A DNA stretch of 41,444 bases from a virus, in IMG/VR virus record IMGVR_UViG_3300008120_000112, positions 1-41,444 of that record, one strand, 5' to 3'. The translations under genes were made by a program, and so were the position numbers. The notes under the pieces were generated by a model that did not search any database, had not been told where the DNA came from, and saw only the letters and a list, made by a program, of their open reading frames with translations. Each line of letters starts with the position of its first letter. Positions within the stretch are counted from its first letter, which is position 1. Of the stretch, positions 18,160-26,682 are shown one piece after another.

Positions 18160-19755
18160 ATGCCATACAATGAATCGGTCTACAAGCTTGGCGTGCCGAT
18201 CGCTCCTACGGAGCCCGAGGATGTCAATCCGACTCATATCGCCGAGTACGGTCGCGGTGGACTCATGTCCGTTGCGACCCTTGCCGCGCGGGATGCGATT
18301 CCGGCCGGACGCAAGACCGTCGGCATGCTCGTCTACGTCAGCGCGGAATCGAAGTACTACACGCTGACGACGCTTCCCTCGACCTGGGTCGAACTACAGA
18401 CCGGCGGCAGTCCTTCGATTCCCGATCCGCTCACGATCGTGGAGTTGAACGCCGAGCGCATCGACTTCGATACGACTCCTGCCGACCCGACGACCGACAC
18501 GGGTCGCATGGTCTGGAACACGGACTACCGAACCGTCATGCTCGGCATGAACGGAGTCGTCGTTCCGCTTGGACAGTCCATGATGAAGCTCGCCCACAAC
18601 GCGACCGGACAGCCGATCGCGAAGGGAAGCGTCGTCTACATCGCCGGATCGCACGCGAACACATCGCTGCTGATCGATCTCGCCGACGCCAATAGCGAAT
18701 CGATGTCGTCTAAGACGATCGGACTTGCTGCCGAGACCATCGCGAACGGCGATGACGGGTTCATCATCACCGAGGGTCTGCTCTCGGGGCTGACGACAAA
18801 CGGGCTTTCTGGATCCTCTGGAACGGCGATCTGGCTTTCCGAGACCGCCGGAGAGTTCACCTCAACGAAACCTTCCGCGCCAAATCACGGCGTGTTCCTT
18901 GGGTGGCTCGTCAAGAAGGCCGGGTCGGGAGCCGGAAGCGTCTTCGTCAAGATCATCAACTATCCCGAGCTCGACGAGCTGCACGATGTCCTGATCACGA
19001 GCATCGCGAACGACGATGCGCTGATCTGGGACTCGGGCGCGGGAGTCTGGCGCAACGAGAAGATCGGACTATCTTCTCTTGCGTCGATAAATGCCGCAAA
19101 GCTGATTGGTCGTCGTTCGGGAACTTCAGGAACTCCGGAGGAAATCACCGTCAGCACGGGCCTGAAGATCAGCTCGACAGGCGTCCTCACGACGGATGCC
19201 GTCCCTTCCGACACTCGATCCATTAATGCCGGAACAGGGCTCACGGGAGGCGGAGACCTCTCCGCCGACAGGACGTTCTCCGTCGACTTTGCGGCAAGCG
19301 GAGAATCGAGCACGACCAAGGCCGTTCGAGCCGACGACTCGCGTCTTTCCGATGCCCGACCCGCGCTTGGATCGGCTTCGACGGCGCTATCCGCAGACGT
19401 GACGATGACCAACGCCGACACCTGGTACGACGGTCCGTCCGTCTCGCTCTCCGCGGGAACGTGGGTGATCGACAGCATGGTCACGATCCTGAAGGCGAAC
19501 GTCACCGGAACGGATGCGCTTGCGGTCCGGATCACCGATGGAACGAATCACTATTCGTCCGGCAATCAGTCGTGGAACACGCGATTGCAGGCTTTGACAA
19601 CCATGTCGTGCTCAAGCATCGTGACTCTCGGATCTACGACCACGATCAAGATCCAGGCGGCATCGCAGTACGCCGGATGCACGATCAAGGCGGCAACGAC
19701 CTACCAGGCTTCTGGAAACACCGCAAGCAACATCAACGCCGTGAGAATCGCATGA
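18160..19755 (+). CDS. Second tail fibre protein
   Basis: 531 residues. The segment TRSINAGTGLTGGGDLSADRT, then GESSTTKAVRADDSRLSDARP is the well-known phage fibre repeat. An N-terminal part with DTGRMVWNTDYRTVMLGMNGVVVPLGQSM also recurs in fibres and appears to be the attachment end. ATG 18160 is chosen because GGAGG lies five bases upstream. An in-frame ATG at 18139 lies inside the previous gene. The C-terminus is beta-rich and Thr/Ser-rich, as expected for a trimeric tip. Confidence 0.78.
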   Translation: MPYNESVYKLGVPIAPTEPEDVNPTHIAEYGRGGLMSVATLAARDAIPAGRKTVGMLVYVSAESKYYTLTTLPSTWVELQTGGSPSIPDPLTIVELNAERIDFDTTPADPTTDTGRMVWNTDYRTVMLGMNGVVVPLGQSMMKLAHNATGQPIAKGSVVYIAGSHANTSLLIDLADANSESMSSKTIGLAAETIANGDDGFIITEGLLSGLTTNGLSGSSGTAIWLSETAGEFTSTKPSAPNHGVFLGWLVKKAGSGAGSVFVKIINYPELDELHDVLITSIANDDALIWDSGAGVWRNEKIGLSSLASINAAKLIGRRSGTSGTPEEITVSTGLKISSTGVLTTDAVPSDTRSINAGTGLTGGGDLSADRTFSVDFAASGESSTTKAVRADDSRLSDARPALGSASTALSADVTMTNADTWYDGPSVSLSAGTWVIDSMVTILKANVTGTDALAVRITDGTNHYSSGNQSWNTRLQALTTMSCSSIVTLGSTTTIKIQAASQYAGCTIKAATTYQASGNTASNINAVRIA

Positions 19756-20021
19756 CAGACGACAACAAGCGCACGTCCCAACTCATCGCCTCGTGGGCTC
19801 AGTTCGTTGCCATGTGCATCGGCATCGGCACGATCCTGATCTACATGGGTCGCAAGGATCAGCAGCTTGCTACCACCACGGAGCAGGTGAAGGAACTCAG
19901 CAACATCGTCTCCGATCTGACCAAGGCTCAGGTCGGATTCACTCTGTCCGACAAGCAGACCGAAGATCGTCTGCGTGAGCTTGCCGCCCGGCTGGAGCGG
20001 CTTGAAGGAAGACGACCATGA
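19752..20021 (+). CDS. Holin-like membrane protein
   Basis: 89 residues with one transmembrane helix near the N-terminus (SWAQFVAMCIGIGTILIYMG) and then a charged coiled coil (VKELSNIVSDLTKAQ, LRELAARLERLEGR). The size, a single membrane segment and the position between fibres and a lipoprotein suggest a holin or holin-associated protein. Its start overlaps the fibre stop, and the next gene overlaps its own stop (ATGA), so it is translationally coupled. Confidence 0.55.
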   Translation: MTDDNKRTSQLIASWAQFVAMCIGIGTILIYMGRKDQQLATTTEQVKELSNIVSDLTKAQVGFTLSDKQTEDRLRELAARLERLEGRRP

Positions 20022-20572
20022 AGGATTGGCTGATCGAGAACAAGGCTGCGGCGTTTCTTGGCATTCTGACCGTCATCGTCGCTCTGTTCATGGCGACGCT
20101 GTCCGGCTGCGACCTCCGCAAGATGATCGATCTCGACGTTCCGCCGGCGGTCGCGCAGTCGATCGACCCGGCCGGCGCGCTGCCTGGTCCCGGCGTCGAT
20201 CCGAAGTACTACACGCTTGCCGACGCCGACCGCGTCGTCGAGGACTGGAAGCGCTTCGTCGATACGGCGACTCGGCAGCTTGAAGCGTCCATCGACGCTG
20301 CGAACGAGCGCCACGCCGTGCTGGCGTCGGTCGTCGACCTAGGCGTCGCGACCGTGAACGAGATCGCGCCGACGCTGCCGGGCGGTGCTTTCTTCGTCGG
20401 TGGACTGAGCCTGCTGACCGGAATCTTCCTCAAGCGCCCCGGAGAGGACAAGCGCGTCGCGAAGGAAAAGGAAGACTCGTACAACGCCGGCATGAAGAAG
20501 GCGCAGGCGCAGCTCCTCGACATGCTGACGAAGGCCCGAAACCCAGGCGACGATCCCAACAAGCAGGTCTAA
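20018..20572 (+). CDS. Putative lipoprotein with C-terminal hydrophobic segment
   Basis: 184 residues. An N-terminal hydrophobic segment (AAAFLGILTVIVALFMATLSGC) ends in a lipobox LSGC with Cys near residue 31. A second hydrophobic stretch (GGAFFVGGLSLLTGIFL, about 128-144) is followed by a positively charged tail and helix (DSYNAGMKKAQAQLLDM). After the lipobox comes DLDVPPAVAQSI, a form I recall from other phage lysis-region proteins. It is probably anchored in the envelope, perhaps with a spanin or holin-like part in lysis. Function is not proven. Confidence 0.6.
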   Translation: MKDWLIENKAAAFLGILTVIVALFMATLSGCDLRKMIDLDVPPAVAQSIDPAGALPGPGVDPKYYTLADADRVVEDWKRFVDTATRQLEASIDAANERHAVLASVVDLGVATVNEIAPTLPGGAFFVGGLSLLTGIFLKRPGEDKRVAKEKEDSYNAGMKKAQAQLLDMLTKARNPGDDPNKQV

Positions 20573-21445
20573 ATGCCGAACCTCGACCGTGTTCAGGTAA
20601 GAAAACCTGATAAGTCGATCTTACGGATCGACTATCGGGTCGAACGCGCGTCGGACTATCTTGAGTTACTTCTCCGGTCGGATGCGCACCATGACAACTC
20701 CCATTCCGATCAGGACATGGAGCGCCGACACCTTGAGGAGGCCAAGCGCCGAAACGCCCTGATCCTCGATAATGGCGACCTCCATTGTGCCATGCAGGGC
20801 AAATGGGACCGGCGCGCGAGCCGGGACGCCATGAGGCCGGAATACCAGTACGGCAACTACCTCGACCGGCTGGTCGACGAGGCCGTCCGGTTCTACGAGC
20901 CGTTCAAGCGCAATTGGTGCATGATGGGGCTCGGGAACCATGAAACGGCGATCCTGAAGCACCATGAGACCAACCTGACCGAGCGCGTCGTCGAAGCCCT
21001 GAAGCCGAAGGGCGCCGTCAACCTGCACGCCTGCGGCTACGCCGGATGGGTCAGGATCGTCCTGCACGGCCACAGCGGCTCCAAGACGGGTTCCATATGG
21101 CTGTACCGCCATCACGGCTACGGCGGCGGAGGCCCGGTTACCCGCGGAACCATTCAGACAAGCCGGATGGCCGTCTACCTTCCGGACGCCGACCTGGTCT
21201 GGACCGGACATACCCATGACCAATGGGTCATGCCTATCGAAAGATACCGGGTTACCGGATACGATAGAACGTATCTGGACAGGCAAACGCACGTCCGGAC
21301 GCCGGGGTACAAGGAAGAGTTCTCCCAGCAGGACGGCTGGCACATTGAGCGGGGCGGGCCTCCGAAGCCACGCGGAGCCCTTTGGCTGAAGGTGTGGCTC
21401 GCGAACAACTCAATCGCTCACTACGAAATCTCGGAGGCCAGGTAA
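20573..21445 (+). CDS. Calcineurin-like metallophosphoesterase
   Basis: 290 residues with the metal-binding motif series in order: SDAHHD (36-41), DNGD (66-69), GNHE (121-124), HH (180-181) and GHTH (212-215). These identify a dimetal phosphoesterase. The substrate cannot be told from sequence: nucleic acid ends, cyclic nucleotides or phosphoproteins are all used by the family. It begins directly after the lipoprotein stop and runs one base into the next gene. Its place among lysis and tail genes is unusual for a DNA-metabolism enzyme. Confidence 0.85.
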   Translation: MPNLDRVQVRKPDKSILRIDYRVERASDYLELLLRSDAHHDNSHSDQDMERRHLEEAKRRNALILDNGDLHCAMQGKWDRRASRDAMRPEYQYGNYLDRLVDEAVRFYEPFKRNWCMMGLGNHETAILKHHETNLTERVVEALKPKGAVNLHACGYAGWVRIVLHGHSGSKTGSIWLYRHHGYGGGGPVTRGTIQTSRMAVYLPDADLVWTGHTHDQWVMPIERYRVTGYDRTYLDRQTHVRTPGYKEEFSQQDGWHIERGGPPKPRGALWLKVWLANNSIAHYEISEAR

Positions 21446-21795
21446 TGTCGGCAGCAAACTACAACTTCACCATCGAACAGGGCGTGACGCACGTCAAGGT
21501 CATCACCTACGCGGACGCCGACAACAACCCGATCAACATTACGGGATATTCGGCGCGCATGCAGATGCGACCGACCATCGGCAGCGTCGTCAAGTACCTC
21601 GACCTGACCAGCTCGCCCGCAGTCGGCATCGCCATCAACGGTCCGCTCGGCCAGATCACGATCACCATCAGCGCCGCGACGAGCTCGACGGTTCCCACCG
21701 ACGGCGTCTACGACCTTGAGATTGTCGATGGATCCGGCGCCGTCACCCGTCTGCTTCAGGGAACCATCACCGTCTCGCCGGAGGTCACGCGATGA
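21445..21795 (+). CDS. Small beta-rich baseplate/fibre-associated protein
   Basis: 116 residues. NYNFTIEQGVTHVKVITYAD, then NNPINITGYSARMQMRPTIGS and GVYDLEIVDGSGAVTRLLQGTITVSPEV give an immunoglobulin-like or baseplate-upper-protein N-domain pattern often seen beside phage spikes. It overlaps the metallophosphoesterase stop by one base (TAATG) and overlaps the next gene by four bases. It probably helps attach or fold the spike. Confidence 0.6.
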   Translation: MSAANYNFTIEQGVTHVKVITYADADNNPINITGYSARMQMRPTIGSVVKYLDLTSSPAVGIAINGPLGQITITISAATSSTVPTDGVYDLEIVDGSGAVTRLLQGTITVSPEVTR

Positions 21796-23849
21796 GTCGC
21801 CTCACCATCACCGAGATCATCAACACGGTCGGAATCAACACGACCACCACCAACATCACCGTCTCCGACCAGCTTGCTTCGAGCGCCGGAGGCGATCTCA
21901 GCGGTAACTTTCCGTCGCCGTCCGTCGTCAAGATCCAAGGGCGCTCGGTGCAGAACCACGCCCCCCTCGACGGCGAGTCGCTCATCTGGGTCAACGCCAA
22001 CAGCCGATGGGAGCCCGGATTCCCGGCCACCACGGGTCTGTCGTGGACGTGGTACGTCTCGGCGGAAGGCGATGACACGGCTGATGGAAAGAGCCCCTCA
22101 ACGGCATTCCTGACGCTCGCCAAGGCGCTGACCGTCGTGAATCCCGCAGATACCGTAAAGCTTCGTCGCGGCGACACTTGGACGGAGTCGTTCGTGAACC
22201 TCCTTCTCGACGACATCACCATTGAGTCGTACGGCGCGGGAGATCTTCCGACCATCGATTGCTCGGACGATGTTTCGGGTCAGACGTGGACGCTTGTCAG
22301 CGGATCCATATACAAGACCGCGACGATCGACTTCTCCGACCTGAACAGCTACCCCGGCAAGATCCATGCCGGCGTCTACGTCGACGGAGTGCAGCTCGTC
22401 GAGGCCGCGTCCTCTGCCCTCAACGCGGGCGAGTTCTACGTCGACACCGTCAACGAGGAGGTCTTTGTCCGCCTTGTCGGCGGAGGAAGCCCGGCAGCGG
22501 CGAACATCAGGTTCACGACCCGCGCCCTTGGAATCGGGCTGAAGGACCGCTGCACCGTCCGGGGAATCCGGACCATGCGCAACGCGCACGACGACGGCTC
22601 GATCCGCCTGAGCCTCAACGCTCTCGTCGAGGACTGTGAGTGCAACGACGGCTCGAAGCACAATCTGTTCGTCGAGAGCGGATACGTCAAGAACACGCTC
22701 TGCTATAGCGCCGACAAACGCGGAACCGGCGATGCCAACATGAACTCGGCGACCATGTTCGTCGCGTACTCAAATGATCCGAAGAACTTCCAGGTCGTCT
22801 TCGAGAACTGCCGCGCGATCATGCCGGGATACAACTCCGCGTTCAGCGCCACGGGAGGCACGGTTGCCGGCTTCTACTGCCACGGCCAGAACAGCAGCAA
22901 CTACTACGGCAAGATCGCCTTCAAGGACTGCTACGTCGAGAACATGGATCTCGCGTACTCGGGCGACTGGAAGACCTGCCTTCTGTACCGCGCGAAGTCG
23001 GTCGGATCCCTCAAGTTCTGCACCGGAGGATCGACGACCGCCGGATCGGCGACGTACCTGATCGAGTGCATCAGCAACATGATCAACGAGTACTTCGGAT
23101 TCCCGAGCGGGAAGCAGTCTCGCCCCGTGGAGCTCGTCACGCGTTCCGTCGTCATGCGCGACACGCAGATCGTCAACCGGTCGTCCCAGGACTTCCTCGT
23201 CGACAGCATCTCGAACAGCATCACGGTCTACGACATCCAGTACTGCACGTTCCTGCTTGCTCCGAACATCCGTTCGTTCACCGAGGGCATCATCAAGGTT
23301 CGGTCGAATCAGACGCTGACGATGTCGAACTGCGCCCTCTTTCAGGACGAGGAGGCTGCGAACCCGGACAGCGACGTGGCTCCGGTCGTCGTCGTCGACA
23401 CCGGCGCGACCTACACCGGCAGCAACAATCTGTATCACGCCGGATACCGGGCGAACCAGACCGATGCTCGGCGAGTGCGATTCGACTATCTCGGGACGAT
23501 GTACACGAGCGAGGCGACTCCGAGCGGCAACGGCAGCACTTCGGCCCTTTGGAAGGACGGATCGAACAACACCGGAACATTCGACGGAACCTCCGGAAAC
23601 GGTCCGGTCCTGCCGCGTTCGACGCGCCTGCCGTGGGATGTCGGAGGCGACGGCGTCGAGTTCGAGCTGCGCGGCATGACGGATGCGCCGATCGTCAATG
23701 GGGTGTCTCGGCTCAACTATCCGCGCAAGTCCGGCGTCGCGATCTCCGGCTTCATCTCGTCCGGATCGGATCCGGTCAAGGTGTACGGGTCGGGTCACTA
23801 CCCCAAGAACCACAAGGCGACTCTGGCGATCTTCGACATCCGACCGTAA
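21792..23849 (+). CDS. Tail spike with right-handed beta-helix
   Basis: 685 residues. The first about 75 residues (GGDLSGNFPSPSVVKIQGRSV) match a fibre-type attachment head. Then comes the usual entry of pectate-lyase-like spikes (WYVSAEGDDTADGKSPSTAF, LAKALTVVNPADTVKLRRGDTW), and a long repeating pattern of short strands with Asn, Cys and Gly (for example VEDCECNDGSKHN, VFENCRAIM, AFKDCYVEN). This suggests a depolymerase or glycan-binding spike. I do not see a definite catalytic pair. Confidence 0.75.
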   Translation: MSRLTITEIINTVGINTTTTNITVSDQLASSAGGDLSGNFPSPSVVKIQGRSVQNHAPLDGESLIWVNANSRWEPGFPATTGLSWTWYVSAEGDDTADGKSPSTAFLTLAKALTVVNPADTVKLRRGDTWTESFVNLLLDDITIESYGAGDLPTIDCSDDVSGQTWTLVSGSIYKTATIDFSDLNSYPGKIHAGVYVDGVQLVEAASSALNAGEFYVDTVNEEVFVRLVGGGSPAAANIRFTTRALGIGLKDRCTVRGIRTMRNAHDDGSIRLSLNALVEDCECNDGSKHNLFVESGYVKNTLCYSADKRGTGDANMNSATMFVAYSNDPKNFQVVFENCRAIMPGYNSAFSATGGTVAGFYCHGQNSSNYYGKIAFKDCYVENMDLAYSGDWKTCLLYRAKSVGSLKFCTGGSTTAGSATYLIECISNMINEYFGFPSGKQSRPVELVTRSVVMRDTQIVNRSSQDFLVDSISNSITVYDIQYCTFLLAPNIRSFTEGIIKVRSNQTLTMSNCALFQDEEAANPDSDVAPVVVVDTGATYTGSNNLYHAGYRANQTDARRVRFDYLGTMYTSEATPSGNGSTSALWKDGSNNTGTFDGTSGNGPVLPRSTRLPWDVGGDGVEFELRGMTDAPIVNGVSRLNYPRKSGVAISGFISSGSDPVKVYGSGHYPKNHKATLAIFDIRP

Positions 23850-23859
23850 GGGGGGGATC

Positions 23860-24102
23860 GTGGCGAAGCAGCAGAAGGACGACGATGAGATCGGCCCGCT
23901 CTATGCGGCAGAGCGGGCTGCTCGTCTTGTCATCGAGGAGACGGGCGCGGACGCCGTCGTCATCCTTTGGACATGCCAGAAGAAGCGGAGCACGCGCTTC
24001 TACCGACATCAGTTCGGCAATGCCATGCTGTGCAGCGCGATGGTGACGAAATCCGCCGAGGATCAGGATGCTGCCGAGGCCGAGGAGGATGACGACGAAT
24101 GA
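23860..24102 (+). CDS. Small acidic hypothetical protein
   Basis: 80 residues from a GTG at 23860, preceded by GGGGGG. The core (AAERAARLVIEETGADAVVILWTCQKKRSTRFYRHQFGNAM) looks like a small alpha/beta domain, followed by an acidic tail of Asp and Glu. The function is unknown. It overlaps the cysteine-rich gene by four bases, so the two are probably coexpressed. Confidence 0.6.
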   Translation: MAKQQKDDDEIGPLYAAERAARLVIEETGADAVVILWTCQKKRSTRFYRHQFGNAMLCSAMVTKSAEDQDAAEAEEDDDE

Positions 24103-26087
24103 CGATTAGCCGGCAATGCTGCTGCGGCGGGAAGACGTGCGAGCGTGACTGCCTGTTCAGCTCGGAGGTCAATTCCGGGTGCTGTCACAATCAGGAGACG
24201 CTCGTCCTGTGGTGCGAGAGACCGGGGTACAGCTTCAGTCAGCACTACCGCATCTCTCCTCCGATTCCCGGTGCGACTCCATGCGAGGTCAACTACACGA
24301 TCTCCGTTCCGACGATGGAGCCGGTGCAGGCGATCTATCGGTTCCACTCCTGTCGATACGTCGCGAGATTCGCAGACGACCCGATCGAGCTGGTCACTCT
24401 CCCGGAATATGACTGGGTTGGAGGCGAAGCCTGCAAGGATCCATGCTGCTTCCCTCAATATCAGAACGACGTGTGCTGCCAAACCCAGGTGTTCAATCCG
24501 ACCTGCTTGTGCAACACTTGGTTCGGACCCGGACTGGGAGGACTTTCTCGTGCGCGTAAGGATGATCTTGCCGCAGACCCGATGACTCAATGGTTCATCG
24601 ATCTCGTCTGCCATAAGGACGGACAGGCGCTGTCCGGAACCGTCGGCCGATTATACGATGAGTTTCTCTGCATGATCTTCTACGAGCGATGGTGGAAGAT
24701 CGCCGACACCTGCGCTCCCGCGGTTCGGATCTACGTTCCCGGATGCAACCAAGGGGTGGGGAATCCGCCGCAAAGCGATTGCGGAGGCATTCCTTTCCAA
24801 GAGGACGACCTCGTTCCGAAGTGGTGGCACTACGCGTGCAGCGGCGTTCCGCTGTTGATGAGCGATGTCGGTGATGCCGTCAGTCTTGGAATCATCACGG
24901 GCGACGAGGTTTCGTCGCTACTCAATTCGATCACGATCAAGCAGCAGCCTGATCAGGACATCCTTCAGAAGCTTGCGGATGCCGGGATCATCAGGGCTCG
25001 CGACTGGAGACCGGAGCAGCGTCAGGCATTCTTGGACCTGAACAGCAAGTTTCCGGGAGCCGGATATGGAGCATGCATCGAGGATCTCAATGCGATGGAC
25101 ACGCTTGGTCCGTTCCGAAAGCGGCTGTGCGAGCTGACGGTCGGAGTGGACAACCGTCCCGTGCTGCATAAGGACGACGTGTTCACGGGCATCGCGGGGC
25201 TTCAGGCGAACTGCATGATCAACTATCCGGGAAACCCGACGAACCAAGCTGACTACGACTACTGGCGCTCGCGTCAATGGGTCTACTTCCGAGCCGTTCC
25301 GGGCGGATGGGCGTGGAGCGGGTGGAACGTCACCGCTGGGTTTCCCGGTCTGACCGAAGAGGAAGCGATCGCGCAGGGATACAACCGGAATCCGGGCATT
25401 GGCGGTCCCGAGGTCATCGATGCTCCGCTTCAGGCATTTCGAGGAGATCCGATGCCGCCTGGGTTGTGCTCGTCCGGAAGCGGCGTCTGTCCTCCGCCAA
25501 CCGTCTTCTGCAACAACTGCATTCAGAATTGCGGCGCCATCTGCGGAACCGCCCCTCTCGCAGGATGCGATCCGCCGGAGGTCTGCCGGAAGTTCAACAT
25601 CTATCCAGGATGCGAGGGCGTCCGATTCGTTTACTCGCAGTACTACTGGAAAAACACGCTTTCGCAGGATTGCGAGGCGAGTGGCGAATACGTCTGCCTT
25701 CGATCGGTCAAGTCGTATCTCGTAGGAGCGGAGAGGACGCGAGATTCGTGGCTCGACGCGATCCCGTATACCTGCCGCAACGAGTCTCCCTCGCTCCCGG
25801 CTTTTAACAACTGGCCCGAGGTCGCATATGCGCACCTTGGGCTTGACCCGATGTGCTTGGAGATCACCGAGCCTGCGGATCCGCTCAATCCTCAGTACGA
25901 CATTTCTGATCTCTGCTGCGGCGGATACTGCATCGAATATCCGCTTGTTCCGTGCGGCGAGGGAGACGCGATCTGTCCGCAGCTCGGCCCCCACAACGAT
26001 TGTCCGGCAGTTGACGACTGCCCTCCCCACGACACCCCTCAGCAGGAGGCGTGCATCGGTCGGCCGATCGATTGCACCGAGATATGA
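24099..26087 (+). CDS. Cysteine-rich 662-residue protein, unknown
   Basis: By my count about 48 of 662 residues are cysteine (7%), in clusters at the N-terminus (CCCGGKTC, CERDC, SGCC), around 150 (DPCC, VCC, TCLC), around 465-510 (CNNCIQNCGAICG) and at the end (CCGGYCIEY). There is no signal peptide and no domain I recognise. The middle contains ordinary helical stretches and Trp/Tyr-rich segments. It is in the late operon, between the spike and a zinc-ribbon protein, so it is likely virion-associated. The cysteines might form disulfides outside the cell or bind metal. Confidence 0.7.
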   Translation: MTISRQCCCGGKTCERDCLFSSEVNSGCCHNQETLVLWCERPGYSFSQHYRISPPIPGATPCEVNYTISVPTMEPVQAIYRFHSCRYVARFADDPIELVTLPEYDWVGGEACKDPCCFPQYQNDVCCQTQVFNPTCLCNTWFGPGLGGLSRARKDDLAADPMTQWFIDLVCHKDGQALSGTVGRLYDEFLCMIFYERWWKIADTCAPAVRIYVPGCNQGVGNPPQSDCGGIPFQEDDLVPKWWHYACSGVPLLMSDVGDAVSLGIITGDEVSSLLNSITIKQQPDQDILQKLADAGIIRARDWRPEQRQAFLDLNSKFPGAGYGACIEDLNAMDTLGPFRKRLCELTVGVDNRPVLHKDDVFTGIAGLQANCMINYPGNPTNQADYDYWRSRQWVYFRAVPGGWAWSGWNVTAGFPGLTEEEAIAQGYNRNPGIGGPEVIDAPLQAFRGDPMPPGLCSSGSGVCPPPTVFCNNCIQNCGAICGTAPLAGCDPPEVCRKFNIYPGCEGVRFVYSQYYWKNTLSQDCEASGEYVCLRSVKSYLVGAERTRDSWLDAIPYTCRNESPSLPAFNNWPEVAYAHLGLDPMCLEITEPADPLNPQYDISDLCCGGYCIEYPLVPCGEGDAICPQLGPHNDCPAVDDCPPHDTPQQEACIGRPIDCTEI

Positions 26088-26506
26088 ACTACATCCCGGT
26101 CGGACGAACAACATCGGCTAAGGACATGAAGCCGAGCGTGCCACAACTTCCCGTCGTGAAGGACGAGCCTCCGATGGAGCGGAACGTCACGCCTGCGAAC
26201 GTGAAGAAGTACCTGAATGCCGAGGCGAGCCTGCATCTGTACGGCCCGGTTCCGCAGGAAGTCTTCGAGGAGCGCAAGGCTCAATGCATCGCATGCCCGA
26301 AGCGCATGGTTACCGACAAGATCCCGGATGAGATCGGGTTCTGCGCGAGCTGCGGCTGCGGCATCTCGCAGCGCGCTCGTCTCACGGTCAAGCTGACAAT
26401 GCCGGCGTCGACCTGCCCGCTCGGAAAGTGGGGCGAGGCAGACGGACGGCATCCGGGCTTCATCGACAGAATCAAGGCGACCATCGCAAAATGGGTGCTC
26501 CGCTGA
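26084..26506 (+). CDS. Zinc-ribbon-like small phage protein
   Basis: 140 residues. A Cys pattern CIACPKR, then GFCASCGCG, then CPLGKW spans about 66-120, which would hold one or two metal ions. I recall this 'C..C ... CG.CGC ... CP..KW' arrangement from late regions of other tailed phages, but not a function. ATG 26084 overlaps the previous stop (ATGA). The gene ends a few bases before the operator at 26507, so it closes the late operon. Confidence 0.65.
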   Translation: MNYIPVGRTTSAKDMKPSVPQLPVVKDEPPMERNVTPANVKKYLNAEASLHLYGPVPQEVFEERKAQCIACPKRMVTDKIPDEIGFCASCGCGISQRARLTVKLTMPASTCPLGKWGEADGRHPGFIDRIKATIAKWVLR

Positions 26507-26526
26507 ATCGCAACAAAATTTGCGAT
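26507..26526 (+). promoter_or_regulatory. Palindromic operator of the recombination operon (site B)
   Basis: ATCGCAACAAAATTTGCGAT is a perfect 7-bp inverted repeat around a 6-base spacer. Its first 18 bases match site A1 near terL at 17 of 18, and the inverted site A2 matches at 20 of 22 over a slightly longer stretch. It ends eight bases before the -35 box, a place from which an activator or a repressor could act. Confidence 0.7.
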
Positions 26527-26534
26527 CGGAGCGC

Positions 26535-26563
26535 TTGACAACCATCTAACACGAATCTACAGT
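26535..26563 (+). promoter_or_regulatory. Sigma-70-like promoter of the exonuclease-bet operon
   Basis: -35 TTGACA (26535-26540), 17-bp spacer, -10 TACAGT (26558-26563). Transcription would begin near 26570, leaving a leader of about 113 bases before the ATG at 26683. Confidence 0.75.
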
Positions 26564-26569
26564 TCCCGC

Positions 26570-26682
26570 GAGCCACCAGAACCGCCCGGAACACCCTTCC
26601 TCCCTGCCGCACGTTTCGCTCACGCGAGGTGGCTCCCCGCATCGGTTCATGGCGTGCGGCAGGGGGGATTTCCGAGGTCATC
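26570..26682 (+). promoter_or_regulatory. Structured 5' leader with interleaved stems (possible pseudoknot)
   Basis: Two complementary pairs interleave. GAGCCACC (26570-26577) can pair with GGTGGCTC (26628-26635). CCCTGCCGCACG (26602-26613) pairs with CGTGCGGCAGGG (26653-26664), and this stem extends to 16 pairs (26598-26613 with 26653-26668, one G-U). Because the second member of stem 1 lies in the loop of stem 2, the two must form a pseudoknot or exclude one another. The ribosome binding site GAGG (26674-26677) directly follows stem 2. This fits control of translation or attenuation. No known riboswitch class was recognised. Confidence 0.55.

Noticed and set aside
22770-23813. 347-codon antisense frame over the spike
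   Set aside because: No motif and no start signal. The plus strand encodes a recognisable beta-helix spike.
24918-26114. 398-codon antisense frame over the Cys-rich gene
   Set aside because: The plus frame has overlapping starts and stops with both neighbours, while the minus frame has no binding site and a composition typical of a shadow.
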